A DNA stretch of 64,000 nucleotides, taken from NCBI RefSeq assembly GCF_030656875.1, contig NZ_CP130943.1, forward strand, positions 992,001 through 1,056,000. The letters run 5' to 3'. This document shows, piece after piece, positions 46,400 to 55,388 of the stretch. The notes beneath the pieces were generated by a model. That model saw only the letters and a program-made list of their open reading frames with translations. It made no database searches and was not told the origin of the DNA. Every line of letters starts with the position of its first letter. Positions within the stretch are counted from its first letter, which is position 1. The stretch comes from Prescottella sp. R16. Lineage in GTDB: Bacteria; Actinomycetota; Actinomycetes; Mycobacteriales; Mycobacteriaceae. The position numbers and the translations under genes are program-made.

Positions 46400-47602
46400 T
46401 TACCGGGACAGCGCCTCGCGCCACGACACGGTCTTGCCGATCCGCAGGATCGACCGCTGGTAGATGCGGGCTGCGATCGCCGACATGCCTCCGGTGACGA
46501 CGATCATCAGGACGATGGTTCCGGCGATCTGCGCTCCGCTCGCGACCCCCGCGGCGATCCGCAGCGGCATGAGGATCGCGGAGAACGGCGGAATCCAGCT
46601 GAGCACGTTCGACAGGGTGCCGTCCGGGCTCTGCACCGCACTGAACGACGCGAAGAACATCGCCATGATCAGGATGGTCAGCGGCATCGCGGTGGAGTTC
46701 ACGTCCTCCTGGCGCGACACCATCGATCCGGTGGCCGCGTAGAGCACCGCGAAGAATGCGAACCCGAGGACGAACCAGCCGAGGGTTCCGGCGAGCGTGC
46801 CCCACGCGGTACCGCCCAACGTGAGGACGCCGGTCGCGACACCGGTGCCGACCCCGACGACACCGTATGCCGTCAACTGGGCCAAGCCGACCGCACCGAT
46901 CCCGATCACCTTGCCCCACAACAGCTGCAGCGGGCGCAGCGTCGAGAGCAGCAACTCCACCACACGGGACGACTTCTCCTCGACGACACCCATCGCGACG
47001 TACATGCCGAACGCCAGGATCTGCATGTACAGCAGCACCACGACGGCCATGGACAGTGCGATCCGCTGCCCCTTCTCGGGGTCCGGCGGATCGATCGGGT
47101 CGACGGTGACGACGGCCGTGGAGGTGTCCGCGGCCAGCTGCCCGGCGTCGACGCCCTGCTCGGCGAGCGCGGTGGTCTGTGCCTGCGCCGCGACGGCGCC
47201 GTCGAGTACCACCCGCAGCCCGGTCCCGATGTCCGACTTCGTGATCGCGGTGGCGCTGCCGTCCGTGCCCGGCACCAGCGCGACGTCGAGATCGCCGTCC
47301 TCGACACGGGTGCGGGCGGTCTGCTCGTCGGCGATCTCGACGACCTCGACGGGGTTGCCGGCAGCGTCCCCGGTGGCGACGAGTGCCGCACTCAGCGTCT
47401 GGTCGCCGACCAGGCCCACCGTCGACCGGGATTCGTCGTCGCTGCCGGAGAAGATCGACGCGGCGACGAGACCGCCGACGATCGCGATCAGCACGATCGC
47501 GTTGCTGATCAGGAAACTCTTCTTGCGCACCTGGGTCAGGAATTCGCGGCGCGCGACGAGGGCGATCGCGCGGGCCGGGCTCAGGCCGGTCCGGTCGTTC
47601 AT
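46400..47602 (-). CDS. ABC-2 type permease (NatB-like)
   Basis: A 400-residue permease: N-terminal cytoplasmic segment ALVARREFLTQVRKKSFLIS, helix 1 at about 29-50, a large extracytoplasmic loop (about 60-190), and five C-terminal helices with YVAMGVVEEKSSRVVELLLS, the NatB signature, and STLRPLQLLWGKVIGIGAVG. Sodium, or drug/peptide, export is the usual assignment. The ATG overlaps the ATPase stop (ATGA). Last gene of the four-gene operon. Confidence 0.87.
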   Translation of the reverse strand: MNDRTGLSPARAIALVARREFLTQVRKKSFLISNAIVLIAIVGGLVAASIFSGSDDESRSTVGLVGDQTLSAALVATGDAAGNPVEVVEIADEQTARTRVEDGDLDVALVPGTDGSATAITKSDIGTGLRVVLDGAVAAQAQTTALAEQGVDAGQLAADTSTAVVTVDPIDPPDPEKGQRIALSMAVVVLLYMQILAFGMYVAMGVVEEKSSRVVELLLSTLRPLQLLWGKVIGIGAVGLAQLTAYGVVGVGTGVATGVLTLGGTAWGTLAGTLGWFVLGFAFFAVLYAATGSMVSRQEDVNSTAMPLTILIMAMFFASFSAVQSPDGTLSNVLSWIPPFSAILMPLRIAAGVASGAQIAGTIVLMIVVTGGMSAIAARIYQRSILRIGKTVSWREALSR

Positions 47603-48498
47603 GCGGACACCACCTCTCGGAACAGTTCGGTCAGGGACGGTTTGCGGACCGCGAACTCGTGGACGGGTCCGGTCTTCAGTGCGGCGTGCAGCACGGCCTG
47701 GTCGTCGGCGCCGTCGCCGAGCGACAGCACCGTGCGGCCGGCGTCGTGGCTGAGAACCGTCACCCCGAACAGGTGGTCGGCCCACCCCGACGGTGCGGCG
47801 GGGGCGTGTACCTCGAGCAGGACGGCGCCGCCGCCACGGAGCTCGTCGACGGTGCCGATCGAGGTCATCCGGCCCTTCGCGATGATGCCGACACGATCGC
47901 ACAGCCGCTGCACCAGATCCAGTTGGTGACTCGAGAAGATCACGGGCACACCGGTGTTCGCCTTCTCCACGAGAACCTCGCTCATGACGTCGACGGCCAC
48001 CGGGTCGAGTCCGGAGAACGGCTCGTCGAGGATGAGGACCGCGGGATCGTGCACCAGCGCGGCCGCGAGCTGCACCCGCTGCTGGTTGCCCAGGCTCAGG
48101 GCGTCGACGGTGTCCTTCACCCGATCGGCGATGCCGAGGCGCTCCGTCCATCGCCGGGTGGCGTCGGCGGCCTCACGGCGGGGCAGCCCGTGCAGCTCGG
48201 CGAAATAGGTGAGCTGATCACCCACCTTCATCTTCGGGTACAGGCCGCGTTCCTCGGGCATGTAGCCGATCGAGCGGCGCACCTCGAGATCGACGGGCCG
48301 GCCACCGAGTCGCACCTCACCGCTGTCGGCGGCAAGCACACCGAGCGCGATCCGCATCGTCGTCGTCTTGCCGGCGCCGTTGCTGCCGACGAAGCCGAAG
48401 ATCTCGCCGGGGCGGACTTCGAAACTCAGGCTCTCGAGCGCGACGACGTCACCGTAGCGTTTCGCGATGCCGTCGAATGTGAGGGTTTGACCGGTCAT
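47599..48498 (-). CDS. ABC transporter ATPase (NatA-like)
   Basis: A 299-residue ATP-binding subunit: Walker A VGSNGAGKTTTMR, Q loop IGYMPEERGLYPKM, signature DALSLGNQQRVQLAAAL (a variant of LSGGQ), Walker B AVLILDEPFSGLDP, switch His in IFSSHQLDLV, and a C-terminal extension as in NatA. It pairs with the downstream permease. ATG overlaps the stop of the preceding membrane gene. Confidence 0.93.
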   Translation of the reverse strand: MTGQTLTFDGIAKRYGDVVALESLSFEVRPGEIFGFVGSNGAGKTTTMRIALGVLAADSGEVRLGGRPVDLEVRRSIGYMPEERGLYPKMKVGDQLTYFAELHGLPRREAADATRRWTERLGIADRVKDTVDALSLGNQQRVQLAAALVHDPAVLILDEPFSGLDPVAVDVMSEVLVEKANTGVPVIFSSHQLDLVQRLCDRVGIIAKGRMTSIGTVDELRGGGAVLLEVHAPAAPSGWADHLFGVTVLSHDAGRTVLSLGDGADDQAVLHAALKTGPVHEFAVRKPSLTELFREVVSA

Positions 48499-49055
48499 TC
48501 CGTCTCCTGTCGGTCGTCTGTTTCGGGGTCGGGGCGAGTCCAGGCGAGGATCATCGCGGGTGTGCAGGCGCCGACGATGAGGGTGGTGAGGACGAAAAGC
48601 CCTGCAGCGTAGAGGAACCTGGTGTCCACGACCGCACCGACGCGGCTGCCCGTGACTACCAGGACCGCCGCGGGCAGGAACGTCAGCACCTGGGTGACGG
48701 TCAACCCGATCGACCGGGCGCTGTCGCGTTGCTGGAGTTCCCACTCGTCGAGGGCGTCACGGGGCGCATCGCCCTGCCGGCCGGACACGATCTGCAACGT
48801 CGTCCACGTGACGAGGAACACCGCGACGGCGGGCACCCACAGCAGTGCGCCGGCGGTCATGTCCACCAGGCACACCCCGCCCACGGCGGCCATGCACGTC
48901 AGGATCACCGCGAGCACCACGACGAGCAGGCGCCGTCGTCGCCGGGTCCGCCAGCGTGGCAGCCAGTGCCGGTACCGCTCCTCGTTGCGGAGGAAGCGTC
49001 GGGTGCGGAAGTTCTGGTACCGCTCGAGAACTGTGGTGTCGGGCACGGTCGTCAC
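48495..49055 (-). CDS. Four-helix membrane protein of the NatAB operon
   Basis: A 186-residue protein: charged N-terminus (VLERYQNFRTRRFLRNEERY), a helical pair at about 47-90, a middle loop GRQGDAPRDALDEWELQQRD, and a second pair at about 118-172. I recognise the layout of actinobacterial hypothetical proteins paired with small Xre regulators, but no named family. It overlaps both neighbours by four bases (GTG start on the regulator stop). It may be a sensor or accessory membrane subunit. Confidence 0.75.
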   Translation of the reverse strand: MTTVPDTTVLERYQNFRTRRFLRNEERYRHWLPRWRTRRRRRLLVVVLAVILTCMAAVGGVCLVDMTAGALLWVPAVAVFLVTWTTLQIVSGRQGDAPRDALDEWELQQRDSARSIGLTVTQVLTFLPAAVLVVTGSRVGAVVDTRFLYAAGLFVLTTLIVGACTPAMILAWTRPDPETDDRQETE

Positions 49056-49330
49056 CTCGTCGGGTCGCGGTCGGATCGGTACAGCTCGGTGCTCAGCGGC
49101 CCGAACTCGGTGCGGGCGAACACCGCCTCGACGGGCAGGTCGAAGACGGCGCAGATCCGCAATGCGAGATCGAGGCTGGGGTAGTGGTCGCCGCGTTCGA
49201 GGGCGCCGACGGTCTGGGGGTTCACCCCGACCAGTTCGGCGAGCCGGGCGCGGCTCATCTTCCGTTCCGCGCGCAGCACGGCGATGCGATTGAAGATGGG
49301 GAGATCGGGCCCCCGGCGCACCGGACTCAT
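49052..49330 (-). CDS. Small Xre-type regulator
   Basis: A 92-residue helix-turn-helix protein: FNRIAVLRAERKMSRARLAE, LVGVNPQTVGALERGDHYPS and LDLALRICAVFDLPVEAVFA, the YozG/Xre pattern, with a short C-terminal tail (GPLSTELYRSDRD). It is the first gene of the operon, so it probably represses the ABC operon from the palindrome just upstream. ATG start. Confidence 0.9.
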   Translation of the reverse strand: MSPVRRGPDLPIFNRIAVLRAERKMSRARLAELVGVNPQTVGALERGDHYPSLDLALRICAVFDLPVEAVFARTEFGPLSTELYRSDRDPTR

Positions 49331-49339
49331 ATATCGAAG

Positions 49340-49357
49340 TGTTGGGAAAACCCAACA
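49340..49357. promoter_or_regulatory. Xre operator palindrome
   Basis: TGTTGGG-AAAA-CCCAACA is a perfect 7-bp inverted repeat 10 bases upstream of the regulator start, in an AT-rich spot of the 100-base divergent gap. It also lies before the 179-residue membrane gene, so it may control both directions. Confidence 0.78.
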
Positions 49358-49430
49358 AAATGTCAATTCGTCCGACGGTCCGGGACGGTCGGCGACATGT
49401 GCATACGACGCCCTGTAGTAACCTCTGGTC

Positions 49431-49970
49431 ATGCGGTCCGCCCCAGGTGAGGAGCTTGCACGACACGTGCGTGGCCTCGCCGTCGGCGGATCCGTCGTCG
49501 CCCTCGGAATCGGGGCACACGGACTGGCCGGCGGTGGCCTCCCGCACGGGGCGACGCTGCTGATGCTCGGCGGAGTCGCCGCGGTGCTCGCCGCGGTCGT
49601 CGCCGTCGTCCCCGCACTCACCACCCGCCCCGCCGCGCTCGTCCCGGTCCTGGCCGTCGGCCAGGTGCTCTCGCACGCCGTCCTCGCGCTCGGTGAATCA
49701 CACGGCGCACACACCGGATCGCACACGAGCACTCCGATGCTGCTCGCGCACGGTGTCGCCGTCGTCGTGTGCGCGACGCTCATCGCCGTCACCGAACGGA
49801 TCGGGCCGCACGCCCTCGCCGCACTGCACCGCATCCTCCCGCGACTGTTCGCGGCCCTTCCGGTCCGGCTCGAGCCGGACCGGCCGCACGTGGTCACGGA
49901 CGTGCGCCCGCACGTCGCCGTCGTCGCCGTCGACTCGATCGCGCGCCGCGGCCCGCCCGTCACCGCCTGA
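49431..49970 (+). CDS. Membrane protein of the copper/DyP operon
   Basis: A 179-residue protein with about four helices and a His-rich extracytoplasmic loop (LGESHGAHTGSHTSTPMLLA) that looks suited to metal binding. The N-terminus is short and charged; the C-terminus is Arg/Pro/His-rich. Gene order with a PCu(A)C chaperone and a DyP peroxidase suggests a role in copper or haem handling. No named family recognised. ATG start. Confidence 0.75.
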   Translation: MRSAPGEELARHVRGLAVGGSVVALGIGAHGLAGGGLPHGATLLMLGGVAAVLAAVVAVVPALTTRPAALVPVLAVGQVLSHAVLALGESHGAHTGSHTSTPMLLAHGVAVVVCATLIAVTERIGPHALAALHRILPRLFAALPVRLEPDRPHVVTDVRPHVAVVAVDSIARRGPPVTA

Positions 49971-50046
49971 AACCTGCTTCCCTCACGCCGCGTCCGGCCC
50001 CGATGCCGTCGACGCGCGTCCCTTCCTGCCTCGAAAGGCAACACAC

Positions 50047-50580
50047 ATGGCCACGCACAGCACACTGTTCACCCGTACCCGCGTCCTCGCCGTCGGCGCC
50101 GCAGCCGCCGCAGCCGTTCTCGCTCTCACCGGCTGCAGCAGCGACACCGACCCCGCCGCCACCGACACGTCGTCGATCTCGTTGCAGGACTCGTGGGTCA
50201 AGGCCGCCGACGGCGGCGTCACCGCGATGTTCGGCACCATCGTCAACGACTCCGACGACGCCGTCACTCTCACCTCGGTGACCACGACCGCGTCGCCGCG
50301 CGTCGAACTGCACGAGATGGCCCCCGACGGCACCGGCCAGATGAAGATGCGGGAGAAGGACGGCGGTGTCACCGTCGCCGCCCACGACAGCTACGAACTC
50401 GCGCCCGGCGGCGACCACATCATGCTGTTCGACCTGCCCGCACCCGTGCAGGCCGGTACCGACGTGACGTTCACGTTCGAGTTCGCCGACGGCGCCACCA
50501 CCGAGTTCACCTCTCAGGTCCGCGACTTCACCGGTGCCCGCGAGGACTACGGCACGCACGGCGAGTCGCACGATGGCTGA
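50047..50580 (+). CDS. PCu(A)C copper chaperone lipoprotein
   Basis: A 177-residue exported lipoprotein; lipobox ALTGC with Cys30. The mature part is the PCuAC beta-fold (DUF461): LQDSWVKAADGGVTAMFGTI, PRVELHEMAPDGTGQMKM and APGGDHIMLFDL, which holds the H-x-M ... M ... H-x-M copper ligands. It delivers copper outside the cell, often to cytochrome oxidase; here it may serve the DyP-associated system. The ATG follows a short gap and its stop overlaps the DyP start by eight bases. Confidence 0.92.
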   Translation: MATHSTLFTRTRVLAVGAAAAAAVLALTGCSSDTDPAATDTSSISLQDSWVKAADGGVTAMFGTIVNDSDDAVTLTSVTTTASPRVELHEMAPDGTGQMKMREKDGGVTVAAHDSYELAPGGDHIMLFDLPAPVQAGTDVTFTFEFADGATTEFTSQVRDFTGAREDYGTHGESHDG

Positions 50581-51763
50581 CCTGAGCCGTCGTCAACTGT
50601 TCGGGTTCGGCGCCGCCGCGGTCGGCGGCGCCGGGCTCGGCCTCGGCGCCGGGGTGCTCTCCGGGCGCACCGCCCAGGCCGAGCCGGTGCCCGAGACCGT
50701 CCCGTTCCACGGGGAACATCAGGCGGGGATCGCGACGCCGCCGCCCGCGCACACCACGTTCGTCGGCCTCGACCTGCGGCCCGGTGTCGATCGGGCCGCG
50801 CTCGTCCGGCTCATGCGGGTGTGGACCGACGACGCCGCCCGCCTCACCGCGGGCCGGGGTGCGCTCGCCGACACCGAACCGGACCTGGCCGTCGTGCCCG
50901 CCCGGCTCACCGTCACCGTCGGATTCGGGCCCGGTGTGTTCCGGGTCGCCGGGATCGAGGACCGGCGGCCGTCGTGGTGCGCCCCGCTGCCGCCGTTCGA
51001 GATCGACCGGCTCGAACCCCGTTGGAGCGACGGCGACCTCCTGCTGCAGGTCGGCTCCGACGACCCCGTCACGATCGCGCACACCCTGCGGGTGCTGCTC
51101 AAGGCGTCCCACGGGACCGCCACCGTCCGCTGGCTGCAGCGCGGCTTCCGGCGGGCCCACGGCAGCGAGCCCGCCGGCACCACGATGCGCAACCTCATGG
51201 GGCAGGTCGACGGCACGATCAACCCGGAAGCCGGGACCGACGACTTCGACCGGGTCGTGTGGAACGACGGCGCCGAACAGCCCTGGATGGCCGGCGGCAC
51301 GTCGATCGTGATCCGCCGTATCCACCTCGACCTCGACGGCTGGGACGAACTCGACACCCCCGTTCGCGACGAGGTCATGGGCCGCCGCCAGTCCACCGGT
51401 GCGCCACTCACCGGCGAATCCGAGTTCGACGCACCGGATTTCGGTGCCGTCAACGCCGGCGGGTTGCCGATCATCCCCGAGTTCTCGCACATCGCACGGG
51501 CCCGGCCCATGGCCGTGGACGAGCGGTTCCTGCGTCGCGGCTACAACTACGACGAACATCCCGACGGCACCGGTATCTCCGACTCCGGCCTGATCTTCAC
51601 CACCTACCAGGCCGACGTCACCCGCCAGTACCTGCCGGTGCAGCAGCGACTCGCCGACGGCGACATGTTCAACCGCTGGTCCACCCCCATCGGCTCGGCC
51701 GTGTTCGCGATTCCACCCGGAGTCCGTGCCGGCGAGTACGTGGGGCAGGGGGTGCTGGGGTAG
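50573..51763 (+). CDS. Tat-exported DyP-type peroxidase
   Basis: A 396-residue haem peroxidase. Twin-arginine signal: SRRQLFGFGAAAVGG with Arg6-Arg7, cleaved near TAQA. Catalytic motif GQVDGTINPE (GxxDG with the distal Asp), proximal His in PEFSHIARARPM, and a conserved Arg in RRGYNYDEHPDG. The closest class is EfeB/DyP-A. It follows PCu(A)C with overlapping frames and ends just before a strong terminator. It acts outside the membrane on dyes, haem or an unknown substrate. Confidence 0.93.
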   Translation: MADLSRRQLFGFGAAAVGGAGLGLGAGVLSGRTAQAEPVPETVPFHGEHQAGIATPPPAHTTFVGLDLRPGVDRAALVRLMRVWTDDAARLTAGRGALADTEPDLAVVPARLTVTVGFGPGVFRVAGIEDRRPSWCAPLPPFEIDRLEPRWSDGDLLLQVGSDDPVTIAHTLRVLLKASHGTATVRWLQRGFRRAHGSEPAGTTMRNLMGQVDGTINPEAGTDDFDRVVWNDGAEQPWMAGGTSIVIRRIHLDLDGWDELDTPVRDEVMGRRQSTGAPLTGESEFDAPDFGAVNAGGLPIIPEFSHIARARPMAVDERFLRRGYNYDEHPDGTGISDSGLIFTTYQADVTRQYLPVQQRLADGDMFNRWSTPIGSAVFAIPPGVRAGEYVGQGVLG

Positions 51764-51768
51764 TCGGC

Positions 51769-51810
51769 TGTGCGCCTTTTCGGTGGCAGCAGCTACCGAA
51801 AAGGCTCACA
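51769..51810. terminator. Bidirectional hairpin terminator
   Basis: TGTGCGCCTTTTCGGT pairs with ACCGAAAAGGCTCACA (one mismatch) around a ten-base loop, between convergent DyP and ABC-F genes. It overlaps the last codons of the ABC-F gene. Confidence 0.87.
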
Positions 51811-53443
51811 GGCAGTGCAGCTGCCCGTCCTCCATCTGCCAGTGCCGGGTGTGGCGCATGGTGCCCAGCATGCGGCGGTCGTGGGTGACGAGCAGCAGGG
51901 TGCCGGTGAACGACTCCATGGCCTGCTCGAGCTGTTCGATGGCCGGCAGGTCGAGATGGTTGGTGGGCTCGTCGAGGACGAGGAGGTTGACGCCGCGGGC
52001 CTGCAACAGGGCGAGGGCGGCGCGGGTGCGTTCGCCGGGGGACAGGGACGATGCGGGCCGCAGCACGTGGTGGCCCTTGAGTCCGTACTTGGCGAGCAGG
52101 GTGCGGACGTCGGCGTCGGGCCAGTCGGGGACCTGCGCGGCGAACGCATCGGCGAGGATCTCGTCGCCTTCGAAAAGCCCACGCGCCTGATCGATCTCAC
52201 CGACGGCGACACCCGATCCGAGGGTCGCGGTGCCCGTGTCGGGGGTGATCTTGCCGAGGAGGACCTTCAGCAGGGTGGACTTCCCGGAGCCGTTGGGTCC
52301 GGTGACGAGGATCCGGTCGCCCCAGTCGATCTGGGCGCTCACCGGGCCGAACGTGAACGAATCACGATGCACCACAGCACCGCTCAGGGTGGCGACGACA
52401 GATCCGCTGCGGGGTGCGGGAGCGATCTCCATACGCAGTTCCCACTCCTTGCGCGGTTCCTCGACCACCTCGAGCCGTTCGATGCGGCGCTGCGTCTGGC
52501 GGGCCTTCGCGGCCTGCTTCTCGGTGGATTCGGCGCGGGCCTTGCGTCCCATCTTGTCCGAGTCGCCGCCCTTGGCTTTGCGGCGGACGTTGCGGACGCC
52601 GTGCTCGAGCCAGTTGCGTTGCATCTGAGCGCGATCCTGCAGGGCGGACAGGTTCCCGGCGTACTCGTCGTACTCCTCGCGGGCGTGCCGACGGGCCACC
52701 TCCCGTTCGACGAGATAGGCCTCGTAGCCGCCGTCGTACACGGCGATCTGCTGCTGCGCGATGTCGAGTTCCACGATCCCGGTCACGGTGCGGGCCAGGA
52801 ACTCCCGGTCGTGGCTCACCACGACGAGGGCGGTGCGGGTGTCGTCGACGAACTGTTCGAGCTGTTCGAGGCCGGGCAGGTCGAGGTCGTTGGTGGGTTC
52901 GTCGAGTAGCAGCACGTCGTAGCGGGACAGCAGTAGCGACGCCAGCCCGGCGCGGGCCGCCTGCCCGCCGGACAGGTCCGTCATCAATGCGTCGCCGGTG
53001 ACGTCCAGACCGAGGTCGGCGAGGACCTGTGCGGCACGTTCGGTGAGGTCGGCGCCACCGAGAGCGAGCCACCGGTCGAGGGCGGGGGAGTAGAGGTCCT
53101 CGCCGCCGTCGGCGAGGGATTCGGCGGCCGCGTTCATCGACTCCTCCGCGGCCGCGACACCGGTGCGCCGACCGAGGAACCCGAGGACGGTTTCGCCGGG
53201 GATCCGGTCGGGTTCCTGCGCGAGATAGCCGACGGTCGCATCCGGTGGGCTGAGCGTGACGGTGCCGTCGATGTCGGCGTCACCGCTGCCCGCGAGGGCG
53301 GTGAGCAGTGTCGACTTGCCGGCCCCGTTCGCGCCGACCAGTCCGATCACGTCGCCGGGGGCGACCGTCAGGTCGAGATCGGAGAAGAGGGTGCGGTCGC
53401 CGCGGGACGCGGAGAGGCCGGAGATTCGCAGGGTGGCAGTCAC
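51806..53443 (-). CDS. ABC-F family ATPase
   Basis: A 545-residue soluble twin-ATPase protein. Cassette 1: VGANGAGKSTLL, MTDLSGGQAARAGLASLLL, DVLLLDEPTNDLDL. Linker (about 240-330) with EYAGNLSALQDRAQMQRNWL, rich in Arg/Lys. Cassette 2: VTGPNGSGKSTLL, ASSLSPGERTRAALALLQ, LLVLDEPTNHLDL. No membrane segments. ABC-F proteins act on ribosomes as translation factors or antibiotic-protection proteins; this one cannot be sub-typed with certainty. GTG start. Confidence 0.92.
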   Translation of the reverse strand: MTATLRISGLSASRGDRTLFSDLDLTVAPGDVIGLVGANGAGKSTLLTALAGSGDADIDGTVTLSPPDATVGYLAQEPDRIPGETVLGFLGRRTGVAAAEESMNAAAESLADGGEDLYSPALDRWLALGGADLTERAAQVLADLGLDVTGDALMTDLSGGQAARAGLASLLLSRYDVLLLDEPTNDLDLPGLEQLEQFVDDTRTALVVVSHDREFLARTVTGIVELDIAQQQIAVYDGGYEAYLVEREVARRHAREEYDEYAGNLSALQDRAQMQRNWLEHGVRNVRRKAKGGDSDKMGRKARAESTEKQAAKARQTQRRIERLEVVEEPRKEWELRMEIAPAPRSGSVVATLSGAVVHRDSFTFGPVSAQIDWGDRILVTGPNGSGKSTLLKVLLGKITPDTGTATLGSGVAVGEIDQARGLFEGDEILADAFAAQVPDWPDADVRTLLAKYGLKGHHVLRPASSLSPGERTRAALALLQARGVNLLVLDEPTNHLDLPAIEQLEQAMESFTGTLLLVTHDRRMLGTMRHTRHWQMEDGQLHCL

Positions 53444-53562
53444 CTGCCGATTATCCCCACTGTCCGGGACGGGCGAACACGCCGTGTCGCTTGCCGTGTA
53501 ATGATCGGGAACCCGATCCGGGTCTGCCGCGACCGGCGGCCGCCGACGGAAGGGGAACGATC

Positions 53563-54579
53563 GTGAAGGTGGACGTCCAACTCGACGGGCGGCCGGAGCA
53601 TGCCGCACAGCGGGCACAGGAACTTGCCGCGCTCGGCGTGGACGGACTGTTCACGTTCGAGGGCGCGCACGACGTGTTCCTGCCGCTGGTGTCTGCCGCC
53701 GCGACGACCGACGTCGACCTGATGACGAACGTCGCGATCGCGTTGCCGCGCAGCCCGATGCATCTCGCGCACACCGCCTACGATCTGCAGACCCTGAGTC
53801 GGGGCCGGTTCCGGCTGGGGCTGGGCTCCCAGATCCGTCCGCACATCGAGAAACGGTACGGGGCGCAGTGGTCGCGGCCGGCGGCGCGGATGCGGGAGAC
53901 CGTACTGGCGGTCAAGGCGATCTTCGATGCGTGGGAAGGCGGATCGCGTCTGCGGTTCGAGGGCGAGTTCACGACGCACACGTTGCTGCCGCCGACGTTC
54001 GACCCCGGTCCCAACCCGTACGGGCCACCACCGGTCCTCCTGGGTGCCCTCGGTCCGGTCATGACCCGGACGGCCGCCGAGGTGGCCGACGGGCTGCTCG
54101 TGATGCCGTTCAACAGCGTCCGGCACTTCCGGGAACGGACACTGCCGGCGATCGAGGACGGACTCGACCGCGCCGGCCGGACGGCCGCGGACCTGACGAT
54201 CCACCCCCAGGTGATCGTCGGTGTCGGACGTACCGCCGAGGAACTCGACGCGGCGTCGCGCGGGGTGCGCGCGCTCCTCGCGTTCTACGGGTCGACGCCC
54301 GCCTACCGGCCCGTCCTCGAGGTCGAGGGGTGGGAAGGTCTGCAGCCGGAACTGAACGTCCTGTCCAAACAGGGGCAGGTCGCGGCGATGACGGAGCTGA
54401 TCGACGACACGATGCTCGCCACCCTGGCGGTGCACGGCACCCCCGAGGAGTGCGCGGCCGAGATCGTCGCCCGGTTCGGTTCCCACGCCGACCGGGTGTG
54501 CTGCTATTTCCCCGGATATCCGGTGCGGGAGAAGCACATCGCGGAGCTCGTGGCGTCCGTGAAGGCGCTCGCGTCGTGA
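53563..54579 (+). CDS. F420-dependent LLM-class oxidoreductase
   Basis: A 338-residue luciferase-like TIM barrel: KVDVQLDGRPEHAAQRAQEL, GVDGLFTFEGAHDVFLPL, DVDLMTNVAIALPRSPMHLA, LQTLSRGRFRLGLGSQIRP and EVADGLLVMPFNSVRH. The N-terminus and the GSQI(R/K)PHIEKR(Y/F) phrase fit the TIGR03617 subgroup of F420 enzymes, common in actinobacteria. The substrate is unknown. GTG start with AGGGG upstream; the stop overlaps the crotonase gene. Confidence 0.88.
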   Translation: MKVDVQLDGRPEHAAQRAQELAALGVDGLFTFEGAHDVFLPLVSAAATTDVDLMTNVAIALPRSPMHLAHTAYDLQTLSRGRFRLGLGSQIRPHIEKRYGAQWSRPAARMRETVLAVKAIFDAWEGGSRLRFEGEFTTHTLLPPTFDPGPNPYGPPPVLLGALGPVMTRTAAEVADGLLVMPFNSVRHFRERTLPAIEDGLDRAGRTAADLTIHPQVIVGVGRTAEELDAASRGVRALLAFYGSTPAYRPVLEVEGWEGLQPELNVLSKQGQVAAMTELIDDTMLATLAVHGTPEECAAEIVARFGSHADRVCCYFPGYPVREKHIAELVASVKALAS

Positions 54580-55388
54580 CACCGGTGCGGCTCGAGATCG
54601 CCGACGGCGTCGCGGTCCTCACCCTCGACCGACCCCGGCAGCGCAACGCGTTCACAGGCGAGACGGGACGCCGGCTCGGGGAGCTCTACCGGCAGCTCGA
54701 CGAGGACGACGACGTCCGGGTCCTGGTGCTCACCGGCACCCCGCCGGCCTTCTGCGCCGGAGCCGACCTCACGGCGGGCGCCGACGCGTTCGCGGCGCCC
54801 ACGGACACGGAGTTCTCGGCATCGCCGGTGAATCCGCCCGCGTTCGATCTGCGCAAGCCGGTGATCGCGGCGGTGAACGGTCACGCGATCGGTATCGGAC
54901 TGACCTTGGCGATGCAGGCCGACATCCGCATCGTGGCGGCCGACGCCAAGTATGCGATTCCACAGGTACGTCGGGGTGTCGTCCCGGATGCCCTGTCGCA
55001 CTGGACCGTTCCGCAAGCGACAGGTAGCGCGGCGGCCGCCGACATCCTCCTCACCGGCCGTACGTTCGACGGTGCCGAGGCGGTGCGCCTGGGTATCGCG
55101 AGCCGCTGCCTGCCGGCCGACGAGGTGCTGCCCGCGGCGCTGGCCACGGCGCGGGACATCGCGGTCCACACCGCCCCGATGTCGGTGGCGCTGAGCAAGC
55201 GGTTGCTGTGGGCCACGCTCCGGCACGGGTTCACCCCGGAACAGGTCGGTGACCACGAGACCGAACTGCACCACCGCGTCATGGGGACGGCCGATGCGGC
55301 CGAGGGGGTGCGAGCGTTCGTCGACCGCCGCGACCCGCGGTGGGCGGCACGGATATCGACAGATTGGAGAGAGCTTCCATGGGAGTGA
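54576..55388 (+). CDS. Enoyl-CoA hydratase/isomerase-family protein
   Basis: A 270-residue crotonase: VLTLDRPRQRNAFTGETGRR, GTPPAFCAGADLTAGAD (CoA pocket and oxyanion hole), FDLRKPVIAAVNGHAIGIG, AIPQVRRGVVPDALSHWTVP and LSKRLLWATLRHG. At the two catalytic Glu positions (usually PEVxxGIxPE) it has Gln and Asp, so hydratase activity is doubtful. GTG start overlapping the LLM stop. Probably co-acts with the LLM enzyme and SDR in a degradative or modifying pathway. Confidence 0.87.
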   Translation: MTPVRLEIADGVAVLTLDRPRQRNAFTGETGRRLGELYRQLDEDDDVRVLVLTGTPPAFCAGADLTAGADAFAAPTDTEFSASPVNPPAFDLRKPVIAAVNGHAIGIGLTLAMQADIRIVAADAKYAIPQVRRGVVPDALSHWTVPQATGSAAAADILLTGRTFDGAEAVRLGIASRCLPADEVLPAALATARDIAVHTAPMSVALSKRLLWATLRHGFTPEQVGDHETELHHRVMGTADAAEGVRAFVDRRDPRWAARISTDWRELPWE

